Assembly: GCA_030706685.1 (NCBI GenBank)
Contig: JAUZOA010000039.1
Location: 1 to 45,296 of the forward strand
Origin: Bacteroidota bacterium
GTDB lineage: Bacteria > Bacteroidota > Bacteroidia > Chitinophagales > Chitinophagaceae
Reading direction: 5' to 3'
DNA: 45,296 bases
Shown: in pieces, positions 31,851 to 40,152 of the stretch
Numbering within the stretch: the first letter of the stretch is position 1
Layout of the letters: the number at the start of each line of letters is the position of its first letter
Notes under the pieces: generated by a model
Database searches by the model: none
What the model was told of the DNA's origin: nothing
Seen by the model: the letters and a program-made list of their open reading frames with translations, nothing else
Translations under genes and position numbers: made by a program

Positions 31851-31936
31851 GGGATGGCGGCTGGCAATGGTGGAGCCACGGGGGCTGTAAACCCGGACAT
31901 TAGAAACTCAGTAGAGTTCGAATCTCACCTATCCCA
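31851..31936 (+). tRNA. tRNA-Tyr(GTA)-like sequence, probably decayed
   Basis: The 86-nt stretch has the layout of a class II tRNA. The acceptor GGGATGG pairs with CTATCCC (7 bp, one G-T); the D-arm has GGCT and AGCC; the anticodon loop CTGTAAA carries GTA at 31887-31889 with U33; the variable region is about 15 nt; the T-loop is TTCGAAT with CTCAC as 3' stem. Faults are C instead of U at position 8, two mismatches in the anticodon stem (GGGGG against CCCGG) and two in the T-stem (TAGAG against CTCAC). Bacterial tRNA-Tyr is class II, so size and anticodon agree. It is either a diverged or a dead copy; no CCA is encoded. Confidence 0.5.
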
Positions 31937-31999
31937 CATTTTGTCTTTTTTTCCTATAATCAAAATTATATTACGGTCTATTCAAAACTATTCCTGACC

Positions 32000-32638
32000 T
32001 TAATTAGTAGTATAAGGAAACTTTTTTGTGGCGTTTCTCATGAGCGCGTCTACAAGTCTCGTAGTAGATGATCCCACAGACCCCGAAGCTTCATAATCAT
32101 ATTTCCATAAGAGCTCACCGCTTTTTCCGTCATGAATATTAATAGCTGTCTGTACTTTGTTCGTGTTTCCCCATGCTCCGACAAGAAGACCCACCGCTAC
32201 CGCGGCTCCTTCCGACATAGGCTTTTCCGAAATAGTTTTTCCCTGCATCACCGCGTCCACGCCTAATATTTTTGCCAGGTCTGCCCTGTCCTTGCTTTTC
32301 AAATCTTCATAAGCTATCCCGGCATCTTTCAATTTCGCATTGGTTTTATTGATGTCCTGGAAACTAACTGTATAATGAAATTTATCGGACCTTCTCAAAA
32401 ACCAGCCATACATTTTATCCTGGATATCATAAGCTGTCTTATTCACAAGCTCATTCTGCTGTTCGGCGCTTAATTTTTTTGCTTCATTGGGCCGAAGTTG
32501 AATAGTACACTCAGCGGGCAGTATCGCGACAGTTTTATGCCTGGCAAGGGCGGCTGAGAAGTTATTGGACTTGTAAATTTTAGGTCCGCAGGCGGCCATA
32601 AAAAAAGTAACAATGACAAATAGGGTAAATCGTTTCAT
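32000..32638 (-). CDS. Lipoprotein related to DUF799/CsgG-like stress lipoproteins
   Basis: A 212-residue protein with a lipoprotein signal (FVIVTFFMAAC, Cys17). The mature part starts with a KTVAILPAECTIQLRP strand, as in CsgG/GNA1162-like periplasmic proteins. It continues with a helical region (SAEQQNELVNKTAYDIQDKM), ILGVDAVMQGKTI, a Gly-Ala-rich segment and VQTAINIHDGKSGELLWKYD. The fold seems to be the alpha/beta one shared by TolB-N-like lipoproteins; the exact family is uncertain. It may sit in the outer membrane. It has no close partner gene. Confidence 0.7.
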   Translation of the reverse strand: MKRFTLFVIVTFFMAACGPKIYKSNNFSAALARHKTVAILPAECTIQLRPNEAKKLSAEQQNELVNKTAYDIQDKMYGWFLRRSDKFHYTVSFQDINKTNAKLKDAGIAYEDLKSKDRADLAKILGVDAVMQGKTISEKPMSEGAAVAVGLLVGAWGNTNKVQTAINIHDGKSGELLWKYDYEASGSVGSSTTRLVDALMRNATKKFPYTTN

Positions 32639-32832
32639 ATCCGGTGGTTTAATGTTTAAAAAGCAGGTTATAATAATTTTATGATTAGACGGGGAGTGCG
32701 GGAGTTCTCCTGTTCAAATGCTCACTATCAAAAAGTTTAAGATGCGCGATTTCATGAGCACAAGAATAGTAATTTTCGTGAGAAAAAAAACTAAATGGAA
32801 TGCTAAAATAATAAAGGGGAACAATCAGCCGC

Positions 32833-33303
32833 CTATTCCTTTGCATCGTTGATCTCGATCCAGTAACCATCAGGGTCCTGCAGCCATAATTGGTTAATTC
32901 CATCTACCCGCTTGCTGACTGTATTTTTTTTACCGTTTACATCTTCATAACTGATCCCGTTCTTCTTCAGTATGCCGGTAAAACCTTCCATGGAAGCTAC
33001 GCTGAAACAGATATGATTGTTCTTATAATATTCTTTTTTGTTTTCCGCTCCCTGTATAATATGCAGGGCAATGCCGGGACCTATTCTAAGCCAGGTATGC
33101 TTGCCGTCATGAAATGGTTCGGGGATCGTATCCAGGCCAATAATATCCCGGTAAAACGAAGTGCTTTTAGTAAGGTCAACGACATATACAGCGAGATGAT
33201 TCACCGTAGCCTTGGTTTTAGTTGTGCTCATTTGCGCCAGGATTAATGTGGAAGTAAACAGGAATATCGCCAAAAGTAAAAAAGGCCGGGTTTTGGTTAA
33301 CAT
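32833..33303 (-). CDS. Secreted VOC (glyoxalase/dioxygenase) family protein
   Basis: A 156-residue protein from the ATG at 33303, which gives a signal peptide (RPFLLLAIFLFTSTLILAQ); the frame extends further upstream only into repeat DNA. The VOC core has paired beta-alpha-beta-beta-beta units: VNHLAVYVVDLTKSTSFYRD, GLDTIPEPFHDG, LRIGPGIALHIIQG, HICFSVASMEGFTGILKKNG and LWLQDPDGYWIEI. Metal ligands typical of the fold are His near the start (NHLAVY), His in ALHII and Glu at the end (WIEI). The reaction is unknown. Export of a VOC protein is less common. Confidence 0.88.
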   Translation of the reverse strand: MLTKTRPFLLLAIFLFTSTLILAQMSTTKTKATVNHLAVYVVDLTKSTSFYRDIIGLDTIPEPFHDGKHTWLRIGPGIALHIIQGAENKKEYYKNNHICFSVASMEGFTGILKKNGISYEDVNGKKNTVSKRVDGINQLWLQDPDGYWIEINDAKE

Positions 33304-33356
33304 TTTATAAGTGTTTGATGAAAGGTAGTTAATTTTTATCGTCATTTCTTTTATGT

Positions 33357-33618
33357 GTTTTTGGGATACTGTACCAATTTGGTTTCTCGCAGCGTTCGCA
33401 GCGGCCTGGCGACGCAGCGAACGTTGCTCCGTTTCGTTGCGTGAATATATTTTCAAACTGGTGTATTACCGTTTTTGGTGATACTTTACCAGTTAGTTTG
33501 GTTTCTCGCAGCGTTCGCAGCGGCCTGGCGACGCAGCGAACATTGCTCCGTTGTGATCGTTGCGTGAATATATTTTCAAACTGGTGCATTAGCGTTTTTG
33601 GGGATACTGTACCAGTTT
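33357..33618. repeat. Two and a half direct repeats of 114-123 bp
   Basis: Copy 1 spans 33357-33470, copy 2 33471-33593, and a third copy begins at 33594. Each starts GTTTTTGGNGATACTNTACCA, contains TTTCTCGCAGCGTTCGCAGC and GCGACGCAGCGAAC, and ends near CTGGTG. Inside each copy CGCAGCGTTCGC and its partner can fold. A lone piece (GATAGTGTACCAGTTT) occurs at 35821-35836. This fills most of the 424-nt gap 33304-33727, where no gene is seen. Confidence 0.85.
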
Positions 33619-33626
33619 GAATATTC

Positions 33627-33706
33627 TTTCCCACGAAGACACGAAGGCCACAAAGAAATTTCAATTAATCATAGGCGCTTTGTGATCTTCGTGTCTTGGT
33701 GGGAAA
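33627..33706. repeat. CACGAAGACACGAAGG inverted repeat
   Basis: The arms 33627-33655 and 33678-33706 (TTTCCCACGAAGACACGAAG... and its complement) match at about 26 of 29 positions around a 22-nt AT-rich loop. This motif is a widespread interspersed repeat of this phylum. It follows the direct repeats and lies 21 nt from the stop of the HTH gene. Confidence 0.75.
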
Positions 33707-33727
33707 TATGCCCCGGACCTTTCTCTC

Positions 33728-35041
33728 TCATTTTCCGAAATCATTACTATAAATACTTTTTCCATCCTGTGTTTTTAAACTTACAAAATCAACCTCACAG
33801 ATACCATTGGATATAAAGCCAAGGCCCGTGATCAACCCTGACGGTTCCTGGTAAGATGTGGTAAATACTTCGGCCTTGTTTATCCGGATCGTCACCTTCC
33901 TGTTTTTTACATTTACTTCAACATCCTGCCATTCTTTTACATCGGTTCCCATGGCGGAAAGATCATGGGTCTTCCCGCTGGTAAAGTTTTCTCCGTATTG
34001 GGCGTTTATTTCACTGCTGCAGCCTTTGGGAGTACTTGTAAAGAACATAAAATTTTTCTGGCAAAAGACTTCGCACATAAAGTAAGGGCAGAAATTATGT
34101 CTCAATTCGTTGACCCTGACCCTGCAATTCAAAATGAAATTATCACTGTTGCTTTCAAAGACGGAAGGAAAATAGACCTGTATATAGGTATTTTCTTTTT
34201 GTATATCTACCTGGCTATTCAGTATTTCATCTTTATCCATCCCGAGTTTCCCGTCTTTAAAGCCATTCGCCAGGGAAATATATTTAGGAATGCTGCGGGG
34301 TATTTTTTCTTTAGCATAAAAAAACCAGCGGTCAGTAGGGATACTCACAGGAAGCGTTTTTATGACCTGGTCATTGGCGATCAGTTTGGCGTTATGATAG
34401 CCAGGCTCGTAATAAATATCGGTAAGGGTATAGCTCTTCTTGTATATTCTAACCCTTCTGTTCCTGTCCCAGGATTGCTGGATAAAAAAACTGTCCGCAT
34501 TGACATCATCAATATTATAATTGAATACTACGGTATTGGGAAGGTCATTGCTCGTCGTCTTATTTACGGTAAACACAGCTTTCTCAAAATTAGCGGGCGG
34601 GTGTTTCCCCGGCTTTAGCATAAAAAATAATCCAAGCGCAGTAAAGATCAAAAGACCGGCCGGAAGGAGCAGCCGGGTATAGGAAAATCGTAGAAGAGGA
34701 AGCGTGCGCTGCGCGGCTAATTTCTCTTTATTTGCGCCATTAATAGACCCATTTGGCGCTGGCGCCTTACTCAATTTGAACTCCTGCCAGTTTTGATAAC
34801 CCAGGAACATGGAAATAGCATTAAGCGTCGCTATTTGGGGCAAACGGGAAAATTGCCCGTTCATTAAACGTTTAATAGTGGACAAGCTTATTAATACTCC
34901 CGTTTTTGCTTCGATACTATCACATAAAAACTCCAGGTCACGCTGAACCATGTTTTGACAGTCGGCAAATCCTGCTTTACTGCACAACTCTGTCATGCAT
35001 TTTTTTACCAGGTCACGTTCGCTGGTTGCTTTTGCCTCCAT
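33728..35041 (-). CDS. HTH-like domain / single membrane helix / lectin-like domain protein
   Basis: A 437-residue protein from the ATG at 35041 (the open frame continues 37 codons upstream without support). Residues 1-92 carry a pattern seen in many Bacteroidota proteins: LISLSTIKRLMNG...LPQIATLNAISMFLGYQNWQEFK, an HTH-like cytoplasmic domain. A membrane helix (LLLPAGLLIFTALGLFFML) follows at about 120-140. The outer part is beta-rich and ends with a concanavalin-like sandwich typical of family-16-like lectin domains (WQDVEVNVKNRKVTIRINKA, LITGLGFISNG). The layout suggests a sensor linking an outside ligand to an inside DNA- or protein-binding domain; that is inference. Confidence 0.72.
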   Translation of the reverse strand: MEAKATSERDLVKKCMTELCSKAGFADCQNMVQRDLEFLCDSIEAKTGVLISLSTIKRLMNGQFSRLPQIATLNAISMFLGYQNWQEFKLSKAPAPNGSINGANKEKLAAQRTLPLLRFSYTRLLLPAGLLIFTALGLFFMLKPGKHPPANFEKAVFTVNKTTSNDLPNTVVFNYNIDDVNADSFFIQQSWDRNRRVRIYKKSYTLTDIYYEPGYHNAKLIANDQVIKTLPVSIPTDRWFFYAKEKIPRSIPKYISLANGFKDGKLGMDKDEILNSQVDIQKENTYIQVYFPSVFESNSDNFILNCRVRVNELRHNFCPYFMCEVFCQKNFMFFTSTPKGCSSEINAQYGENFTSGKTHDLSAMGTDVKEWQDVEVNVKNRKVTIRINKAEVFTTSYQEPSGLITGLGFISNGICEVDFVSLKTQDGKSIYSNDFGK

Positions 35042-35283
35042 TTTGAATGTATTTGAACGGGTTTTGACCGTGAAATTAAAATTATCAGGAGATATTTTGC
35101 CTGAAATAATTAAGAGTGGAGGATTGTGATCAGCATATATTTTTTTTATCAAGGAGGCTTTGAAGAGGAAGAAGCCATTATTGGTTTTGGGGTGTATTTC
35201 TTCAGCCTCCGTTTTTGTATCCTATTGGAGATCTGGCAGGCAAGGTCGAACCCGGGCAATTTCAAATCACCAAATAAAGCAAT

Positions 35284-35772
35284 ATGAACCGGTTTTTTAA
35301 AGCAGTCATCATCACCTGGTTGTTCGTTGGCACCAACGATCTTGTCGCTGCGTACATAAGCCAATGGATCAAAACAGGGAAATTCGCCGACAAAATGCTA
35401 TTTTATATCGCAGGCGGCATACTCGGGTTGGACACATCCATGCAGGGCGGCAACTGGATAGCATTCCTGGGATTATGCATTCATTATTCCATCGCGTTTT
35501 GCGCTACGCTGTTCTTCTTCCGGATATTTCCGAAAATAAAATTCCTGTCTTTTGATAAATACGTGATCGGGATGTTGTACGGTATTGTCGTAAACCTGGT
35601 GGTGGCGCAGGTCATCCGTTGGTTTACTCCATTACCTGCCAGCTCATTTGTACTTTCCAATGCGATCATAGCCTGGCTTATCTTAGGCGTGGTGCTGGGA
35701 ATTCCTATTGCTTATAATTCCTATAAATATTACGGGGTGCAAATACCTAAGCCTGGAAGTGAGAGAACCTGA
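35284..35772 (+). CDS. Four-helix integral membrane protein
   Basis: A 162-residue protein with four hydrophobic helices: FFKAVIITWLFVGTNDLVAA, FLGLCIHYSIAFCATLFFF, VIGMLYGIVVNLVVAQVI and LSNAIIAWLILGVVLGIPIA. Charged or polar residues in helices (Asn-Asp in the first, His in the second, Asn in the third) may be functional. No family is recognised with confidence. It stands alone and divergent from the HTH gene. The ATG at 35284 follows an A-rich stretch (ACCAAATAAAGCAAT). Confidence 0.7.
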   Translation: MNRFFKAVIITWLFVGTNDLVAAYISQWIKTGKFADKMLFYIAGGILGLDTSMQGGNWIAFLGLCIHYSIAFCATLFFFRIFPKIKFLSFDKYVIGMLYGIVVNLVVAQVIRWFTPLPASSFVLSNAIIAWLILGVVLGIPIAYNSYKYYGVQIPKPGSERT

Positions 35773-35931
35773 GCTTCCATGAAGGAGATGAGCAGGAAGA
35801 GGATCAATATTCTCATTTTAGATAGTGTACCAGTTTAAACGGTAACTGGTTATTCGGGTCTTATCACTCCGATGAACGGGGAAATCCAAAAGATTGAAAA
35901 CGATTTTTAGAATTCTAAACTCATACACTCA

Positions 35932-36318
35932 TTATTTCCCAATCCCCTGGTGGAGGATCTTTATTCTCATTACCGTTGAAATGCTGAGAGCTCTTTGTTT
36001 GGCTAAGAGGGCTTTCTCTCCTTCAAATAATTCATCCACCGTGGTTGTAAATAATAGAACCCACCGGTTAAAATGCTCTTCGTTTAACGGAAAAAGATTG
36101 TGTAGCCGCTGGTGCGATATCATAGGATTACCCGAATAAGTACCGGTATAAAAAAGAGTATTTTCCCAGAAGTCGAACATCACCGGCAAATGTTTTGCCC
36201 AGTTTACTTTGACCACCGTTGTAAAAATGTGACCAATAACGGGATCGGTCTTGACTTTTTCATAAAAAGTTCTGACCAGTAATTCTATATCTTCCCTTGT
36301 GCTTATGTCTTTTTTCAT
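35932..36318 (-). CDS. Group III truncated haemoglobin
   Basis: A 128-residue protein from the ATG at 36318 (an upstream Met in frame lies in repeat-like DNA). The 2-on-2 globin pattern of group III is clear: HIFTTVVKVNWAKHLPVMFD (residues 30-49), FWENTLFYTGTYSGNPM and the proximal-His region SHQRLHNLF (His69 or His73). Proteins of this group bind NO and oxygen and in Campylobacter protect against NO. It lies 82 nt downstream of nosY on the same strand, after an interspersed repeat, so it may be the last gene of the nos unit. NO scavenging would suit that place. Confidence 0.9.
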   Translation of the reverse strand: MKKDISTREDIELLVRTFYEKVKTDPVIGHIFTTVVKVNWAKHLPVMFDFWENTLFYTGTYSGNPMISHQRLHNLFPLNEEHFNRWVLLFTTTVDELFEGEKALLAKQRALSISTVMRIKILHQGIGK

Positions 36319-36357
36319 CTTTTTCTGTTTATAACCGGAATTGCCGGATAACATTTT

Positions 36358-36390
36358 GGAATTGGGATCCCTCTTGCATCGGGACCCCTT
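36358..36390. repeat. GGAATTGGGATCCC interspersed repeat
   Basis: GGAATTGGGATCCCTCTTGC and the following ATCGGGACCCC lie between nosY and the haemoglobin gene. Twenty bases (36363-36382) are identical to 21733-21752. GGGATCC/CATCGGGACCCC can fold back weakly. Confidence 0.7.
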
Positions 36391-36400
36391 TTCAAAATAT

Positions 36401-37168
36401 TTACAGGTCTTTCCTGTTAAATTTTCTCAGCGATAACCAGAAAGTAGTTATTATCCAGGAAAGCAGTATGCCTATTGCGATGATAAAGCCCGATTGTGTT
36501 CCGAAGAAATCCCGGAAGACCGCGCCGGTATAACCCATCAACGCGGAAATATCCATTTTGAGCAGGATTAATATCCTTCCCAGGTCAATAGGATTGAGGG
36601 CGCTGGCGACTACCATAAATTTCTCCAGCGGGTAATCTTCAAACTGGAACAGGATAAATAAAACCAGGCCATCGAAGAGCAAAGAGAAATACAGCCACAA
36701 AAAGATGGAAATGCCGATGCCCTTTGCCTTATCCCTTGTGATGACGGCAGCAAACATGGCAATAGCCACAAAGATCACTGTCAGCAGCAGTCCCATTCCC
36801 GTCATGACAAGACCAATATCCATGGGTGTATAAATCATGACCGGGAGACCCGCGCCTACCAAAAAAGAAAGCGATAAGGAACCGGCGAGTCCTGTAAAAA
36901 GACTCCCCCATATATGTTTTCTTTTCAGCGGCTGGCTTACCAGCAGTTCGATAAACTCAGCGCTATTGTATATATAGATCGTCGAAAAAATAATGGATAC
37001 CAACGGAACAATGATCAATATAATATTCAAAAGACTGAGCAATCCTTTCGAGCTATTGTCCTCGAGGTTGAATACGCTCATCGAGATCAGCAATAAAAAA
37101 ATAGTATAACCCAGTACGATTTTATTCCGGAGAATATCAGCAAACACATATTTGATGATCTTTTTCAT
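36401..37168 (-). CDS. nosY: NosY, ABC transporter permease
   Basis: A 255-residue membrane protein with six hydrophobic helices, as in ABC-2-type permeases: VLGYTIFLLLISMSVFNLED, LLSLLNIILIIVPLVSIIFS with IYIYNSAEFIELLVSQPLKR (the typical NosY/ABC-2 segment), LAGSLSLSFLVGAGLPVMIY, LLLTVIFVAIAMFAAVI and two near the C-terminus. With NosF and NosD it is needed for copper-sulfur cluster maturation of NosZ. It begins 4 nt after the nosF stop. It is full length. Confidence 0.93.
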   Translation of the reverse strand: MKKIIKYVFADILRNKIVLGYTIFLLLISMSVFNLEDNSSKGLLSLLNIILIIVPLVSIIFSTIYIYNSAEFIELLVSQPLKRKHIWGSLFTGLAGSLSLSFLVGAGLPVMIYTPMDIGLVMTGMGLLLTVIFVAIAMFAAVITRDKAKGIGISIFLWLYFSLLFDGLVLFILFQFEDYPLEKFMVVASALNPIDLGRILILLKMDISALMGYTGAVFRDFFGTQSGFIIAIGILLSWIITTFWLSLRKFNRKDL

Positions 37169-37172
37169 AACT

Positions 37173-37883
37173 CTACTTTTTCAGCATGACTGATGCGATT
37201 GCCCTGGATAATTTTTGTTCACCGGTATCTTTTTGCAGGTCACCGATTTTTTTATGAAATAAAAGATTTCCATCCTGCATATAAATGATATGTGTGATCA
37301 GGTCATCCAGCTCGCTGAGCACATGGGAAGTGATGAGAATAAGTTTGCCTTTTGATTTTTCACCGGTAATCTTTTCTTTTAGTATTTCCGATGCCACCGG
37401 GTCAAGCCCTGCTGTAGGCTCATCAAGGATCAGCACATCCGGATCAAAGAGAAAAGCGAGAGAAGCGCTTACCTTTTGCCTCGTTCCTCCCGATAGAGTC
37501 CTCATTCGTTTATGCAATAATTCATTGAGCCCAAACTTCTCTGCCAGGGATTCATCTGTCTGGCCGTTCTTTCCGTCCGACCGTATATCCTTCATCATAT
37601 TAAAGACCTGTCCAATCGTCATATTGTCAGGATAGCGTCCTATCTGCGGCATATAGCCAATGTGCCGGCGATATAGCCAGTCATGCACGATATTCTTCCC
37701 GTTGAATGTAATAAAGCCGCTGTCGGGCACCACCATTCCAAGAATGCTTTTGATAAAAGTCGTTTTCCCGCTGCCATTCGGACCCACCAGGGCAATACAT
37801 TCTCCCTTATTACAAGTAACAGATACATTGTTTAAGGCTTTGAGCTTGCCAAACTTCTTCGATACATTATTAGCGATGATCAT
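37173..37883 (-). CDS. nosF: NosF, ABC transporter ATP-binding protein
   Basis: A 236-residue ATPase with Walker A GPNGSGKTTFIKSIL, the Q-loop region YMPQIGRYPDNMT, the signature LSGGTRQKVSASLAF, Walker B DVLILDEPTAGLDP and the switch His in ITSHVLSELDD. NosF energises the NosDFY complex, which supplies sulfur or copper species for the CuZ centre. Its ATG overlaps the nosD stop (ATGA), and nosY follows 4 nt after, so the three are tightly coupled. Confidence 0.95.
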   Translation of the reverse strand: MIIANNVSKKFGKLKALNNVSVTCNKGECIALVGPNGSGKTTFIKSILGMVVPDSGFITFNGKNIVHDWLYRRHIGYMPQIGRYPDNMTIGQVFNMMKDIRSDGKNGQTDESLAEKFGLNELLHKRMRTLSGGTRQKVSASLAFLFDPDVLILDEPTAGLDPVASEILKEKITGEKSKGKLILITSHVLSELDDLITHIIYMQDGNLLFHKKIGDLQKDTGEQKLSRAIASVMLKK

Positions 37884-39118
37884 AGATGCAGGGGTTTCAT
37901 GATTGGATAATTGTCTTTCAGGTTTTCAGGAGTAAGCGTGGGTAAGATCTTTTCCGATTTATCGAGTAAGGAGGTCATGAAACTCCTGAAGAGCATCATA
38001 GAAGCAGGATTCTTTTCCACGATCATGGAATAAAGGCTTACGGGGCGATAAGGTATATCGCCGGTATTGTCTTTATTCAAATCATAGCCTTCGTATTTAT
38101 CCCAGTAGTTATGATCAAAACTATTCATCACCAGCGAGCCATTGGTGCCCACATCAAATGTGTTGGACAGGAAATTATTATGGGTAATCGTATTATCCAG
38201 GCAACTGGCCTGTATCTTCATTCCCCAGCCATTACTGCTGAATTCGTTTTTCTCTACCAGGATACGACTGGTGCCTTCCATATAAATGCCGCTGGTATTG
38301 CGCAGGAACTTGTTTCCTGCAATATAGCTGTCAGATATTTCCTTGAGAAATATCCCATAAGCCGCATCTCCCCAGTTCTCTTCAAAAACATTATTGAACA
38401 TCTTTACGCCATGAGTAAACATGACAGAAACACCGGCCCCGTTATTCTGGAATATATTACAGATATAAGCGTCATTATGCGAAAACATGAAATGTAGTCC
38501 ATACCGCTTGTTCCTGAAAGAAATATTTCTCCAGATCACAGAGTTGGTGACAAATTCAAAATAGATACCATCGCGGTGACCTGTAACCGTATTGCCGATG
38601 ATACGCATACTGTCACACTTCCAGCAATGAATACCGTTCCCGCTTTGTTGTTCGGTAGTGCCAATAGCCGTCAGTTTATTGTTTTCAATAAGGCAATTAA
38701 CGCCTGCCTGGGAATAGATACCGAAGAAAGTATCTTCCAAAATATTACCCGATATGTTTACGTCATGCCGGTTGTAAATCTTTATTCCGGCGATATCCTC
38801 CATACTGGATACACCGGAATGTATAAGCCGGAACCCTTTCACCGTAACGCCATCCGCTTTTATGGAAATGATTTCATATTTATGCTCACCATCCAGCACA
38901 GGATAATTATTTCCAACCAGGGTAATGGTTTTATTGATGAGAATATTTTTTTCACGGTAAATGCCATTATCCACCCGGATACTGTCGCCATTGACAGCAG
39001 CGGCGATAGCGGAGTTGATGGAGGTATACTGCCTGCCTTTTCCTACGAACAGGGTTCTGCCAAAAGAAGTACAGCAAATCATCAATATACCCGCTAATAT
39101 GTATACTCTCTTATTCAT
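37880..39118 (-). CDS. nosD: NosD, periplasmic copper-maturation beta-helix protein
   Basis: A 412-residue protein with a signal peptide (VYILAGILMICCTSFG) and a right-handed beta-helix built from NosD/CASH repeats: DVNISGNILEDTFFGIYSQA, NCLIENNKLTAIG, MRIIGNTVTGHRDGIYFEFV and RILVEKNEFSSNGWGMKI. NosD works with NosFY in making the CuZ cluster of NosZ in the periplasm. It overlaps the end of nosL by 8 bp and the start of nosF by 4 bp. Full length for clade II clusters. Confidence 0.95.
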   Translation of the reverse strand: MNKRVYILAGILMICCTSFGRTLFVGKGRQYTSINSAIAAAVNGDSIRVDNGIYREKNILINKTITLVGNNYPVLDGEHKYEIISIKADGVTVKGFRLIHSGVSSMEDIAGIKIYNRHDVNISGNILEDTFFGIYSQAGVNCLIENNKLTAIGTTEQQSGNGIHCWKCDSMRIIGNTVTGHRDGIYFEFVTNSVIWRNISFRNKRYGLHFMFSHNDAYICNIFQNNGAGVSVMFTHGVKMFNNVFEENWGDAAYGIFLKEISDSYIAGNKFLRNTSGIYMEGTSRILVEKNEFSSNGWGMKIQASCLDNTITHNNFLSNTFDVGTNGSLVMNSFDHNYWDKYEGYDLNKDNTGDIPYRPVSLYSMIVEKNPASMMLFRSFMTSLLDKSEKILPTLTPENLKDNYPIMKPLHL

Positions 39119-40136
39119 TACTGTAGAGTTGACCCCATTCCATGATGGTGCCTTTGTATACCGTCATCATTTTATCAAGGCTGTCTTTGCTGCTGAATGC
39201 GGCGATATTTCCCGCCATCGGGCTTTTTAAATCTTCACTTTTCAGAAGAAAGACATTACCCGCTTTAATAAGTGAATGGTCATCGCTGAAATCGGTGAAA
39301 TAAATTTCTTTTACCTGTTTATGATCAAAACCATCTGCTTTCAGGAATGAAAGAAGACAATGCGCGTCATCAAATTTATAGGCCTTACCTTTTTTAGTTA
39401 TCACCTCGGCGCCAAAACGGTTGTCGCTGACGGTCATTTTGCAAAAATCACAATGATCCTTTCCGGGCACGATGGCTTCGGGTCCCGTATTACAACTGTT
39501 CAGGGAAACGAGAAAGATCATGCCGGCTATAGCTTTCACGGCCCCGCTTCGTTTCAATTTCCGGCGGATCCTCCATTCGAAAGCAACCAATAACAAAAGC
39601 AAGCCACCTACTCCTGCAAAGATCCAACCACCCATATCCGGCGTTGAATAGGCGCCGAAATTGAGCAACTGCTTAAAACCTATCAATGGCGGCTGGTAGG
39701 CCATTCCGGGCACAACAATCGCTGCATCAGGATTCAGATGGTGACCATAGTTGTATTCCCATCTCCAGAAATCAACCATGGCTATCACGCCAAAGCTTAC
39801 AAAAAGGAAGAACAAAATATAGAACCATTTCCTGTTGCCCAGTAAAGCAACCAGGATAAACGCGGCCACAAAAAAAATGATAATATAAGGTAATACCGTA
39901 AACTCCATAAAATCGCCTGTATGAAGTGTTTTCATGCCAATATAATGGTTGAGACCATTGACAATATCCACGTCACCCGCGAGCCGGTTGGCATAGATCA
40001 ATAGTTTCAATCCTTCCGGGTATTGCGGGGCATTCAGTTCAATTCGCCACATCGGCACTTTCAAAACAGCGATCAAAGCAAGACCACCTATCACTAAAAG
40101 CACTCTTGTTACCTTACTGATTTTACGGCTATTCAT
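39111..40136 (-). CDS. nosL: NosL copper chaperone fused to a four-helix membrane domain
   Basis: A 341-residue protein from the ATG at 40136. Residues 1 to about 200 contain four membrane helices (VTRVLLVIGGLALIAVLKVP, the FTVLPYIIIFFVAAFILVAL region, FYILFFLFVSFGVIAMVDFW, GGWIFAGVGGLLLLLVAF) with the conserved loop WEYNYGHHLNPDAAI. A second hydrophobic segment ends in an internal lipobox-like LVSLNSC (Cys215). The NosL domain follows, with the copper site CDFCKM (Cys229, Cys232, Met234), KGKAYKFDDAHC and a C-terminal SPMAGNIAAFSS. NosL binds Cu(I) and passes it to apo-NosZ. The join of both parts in one frame, with no stop between, is visible. Confidence 0.92.
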   Translation of the reverse strand: MNSRKISKVTRVLLVIGGLALIAVLKVPMWRIELNAPQYPEGLKLLIYANRLAGDVDIVNGLNHYIGMKTLHTGDFMEFTVLPYIIIFFVAAFILVALLGNRKWFYILFFLFVSFGVIAMVDFWRWEYNYGHHLNPDAAIVVPGMAYQPPLIGFKQLLNFGAYSTPDMGGWIFAGVGGLLLLLVAFEWRIRRKLKRSGAVKAIAGMIFLVSLNSCNTGPEAIVPGKDHCDFCKMTVSDNRFGAEVITKKGKAYKFDDAHCLLSFLKADGFDHKQVKEIYFTDFSDDHSLIKAGNVFLLKSEDLKSPMAGNIAAFSSKDSLDKMMTVYKGTIMEWGQLYSNE

Positions 40137-40152
40137 ACTTGATGGTTGAAAG

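Noticed and set aside
33357-33618. CRISPR or a coding tandem-repeat gene
   Set aside because: The units are over 110 bp without variable spacers, and the open frames through them are broken or short.
33965-34618. Plus-strand frame of 217 codons opposite the HTH/lectin-like gene
   Set aside because: It is fully antisense to a well-supported gene, and its translation has no recognisable motif.
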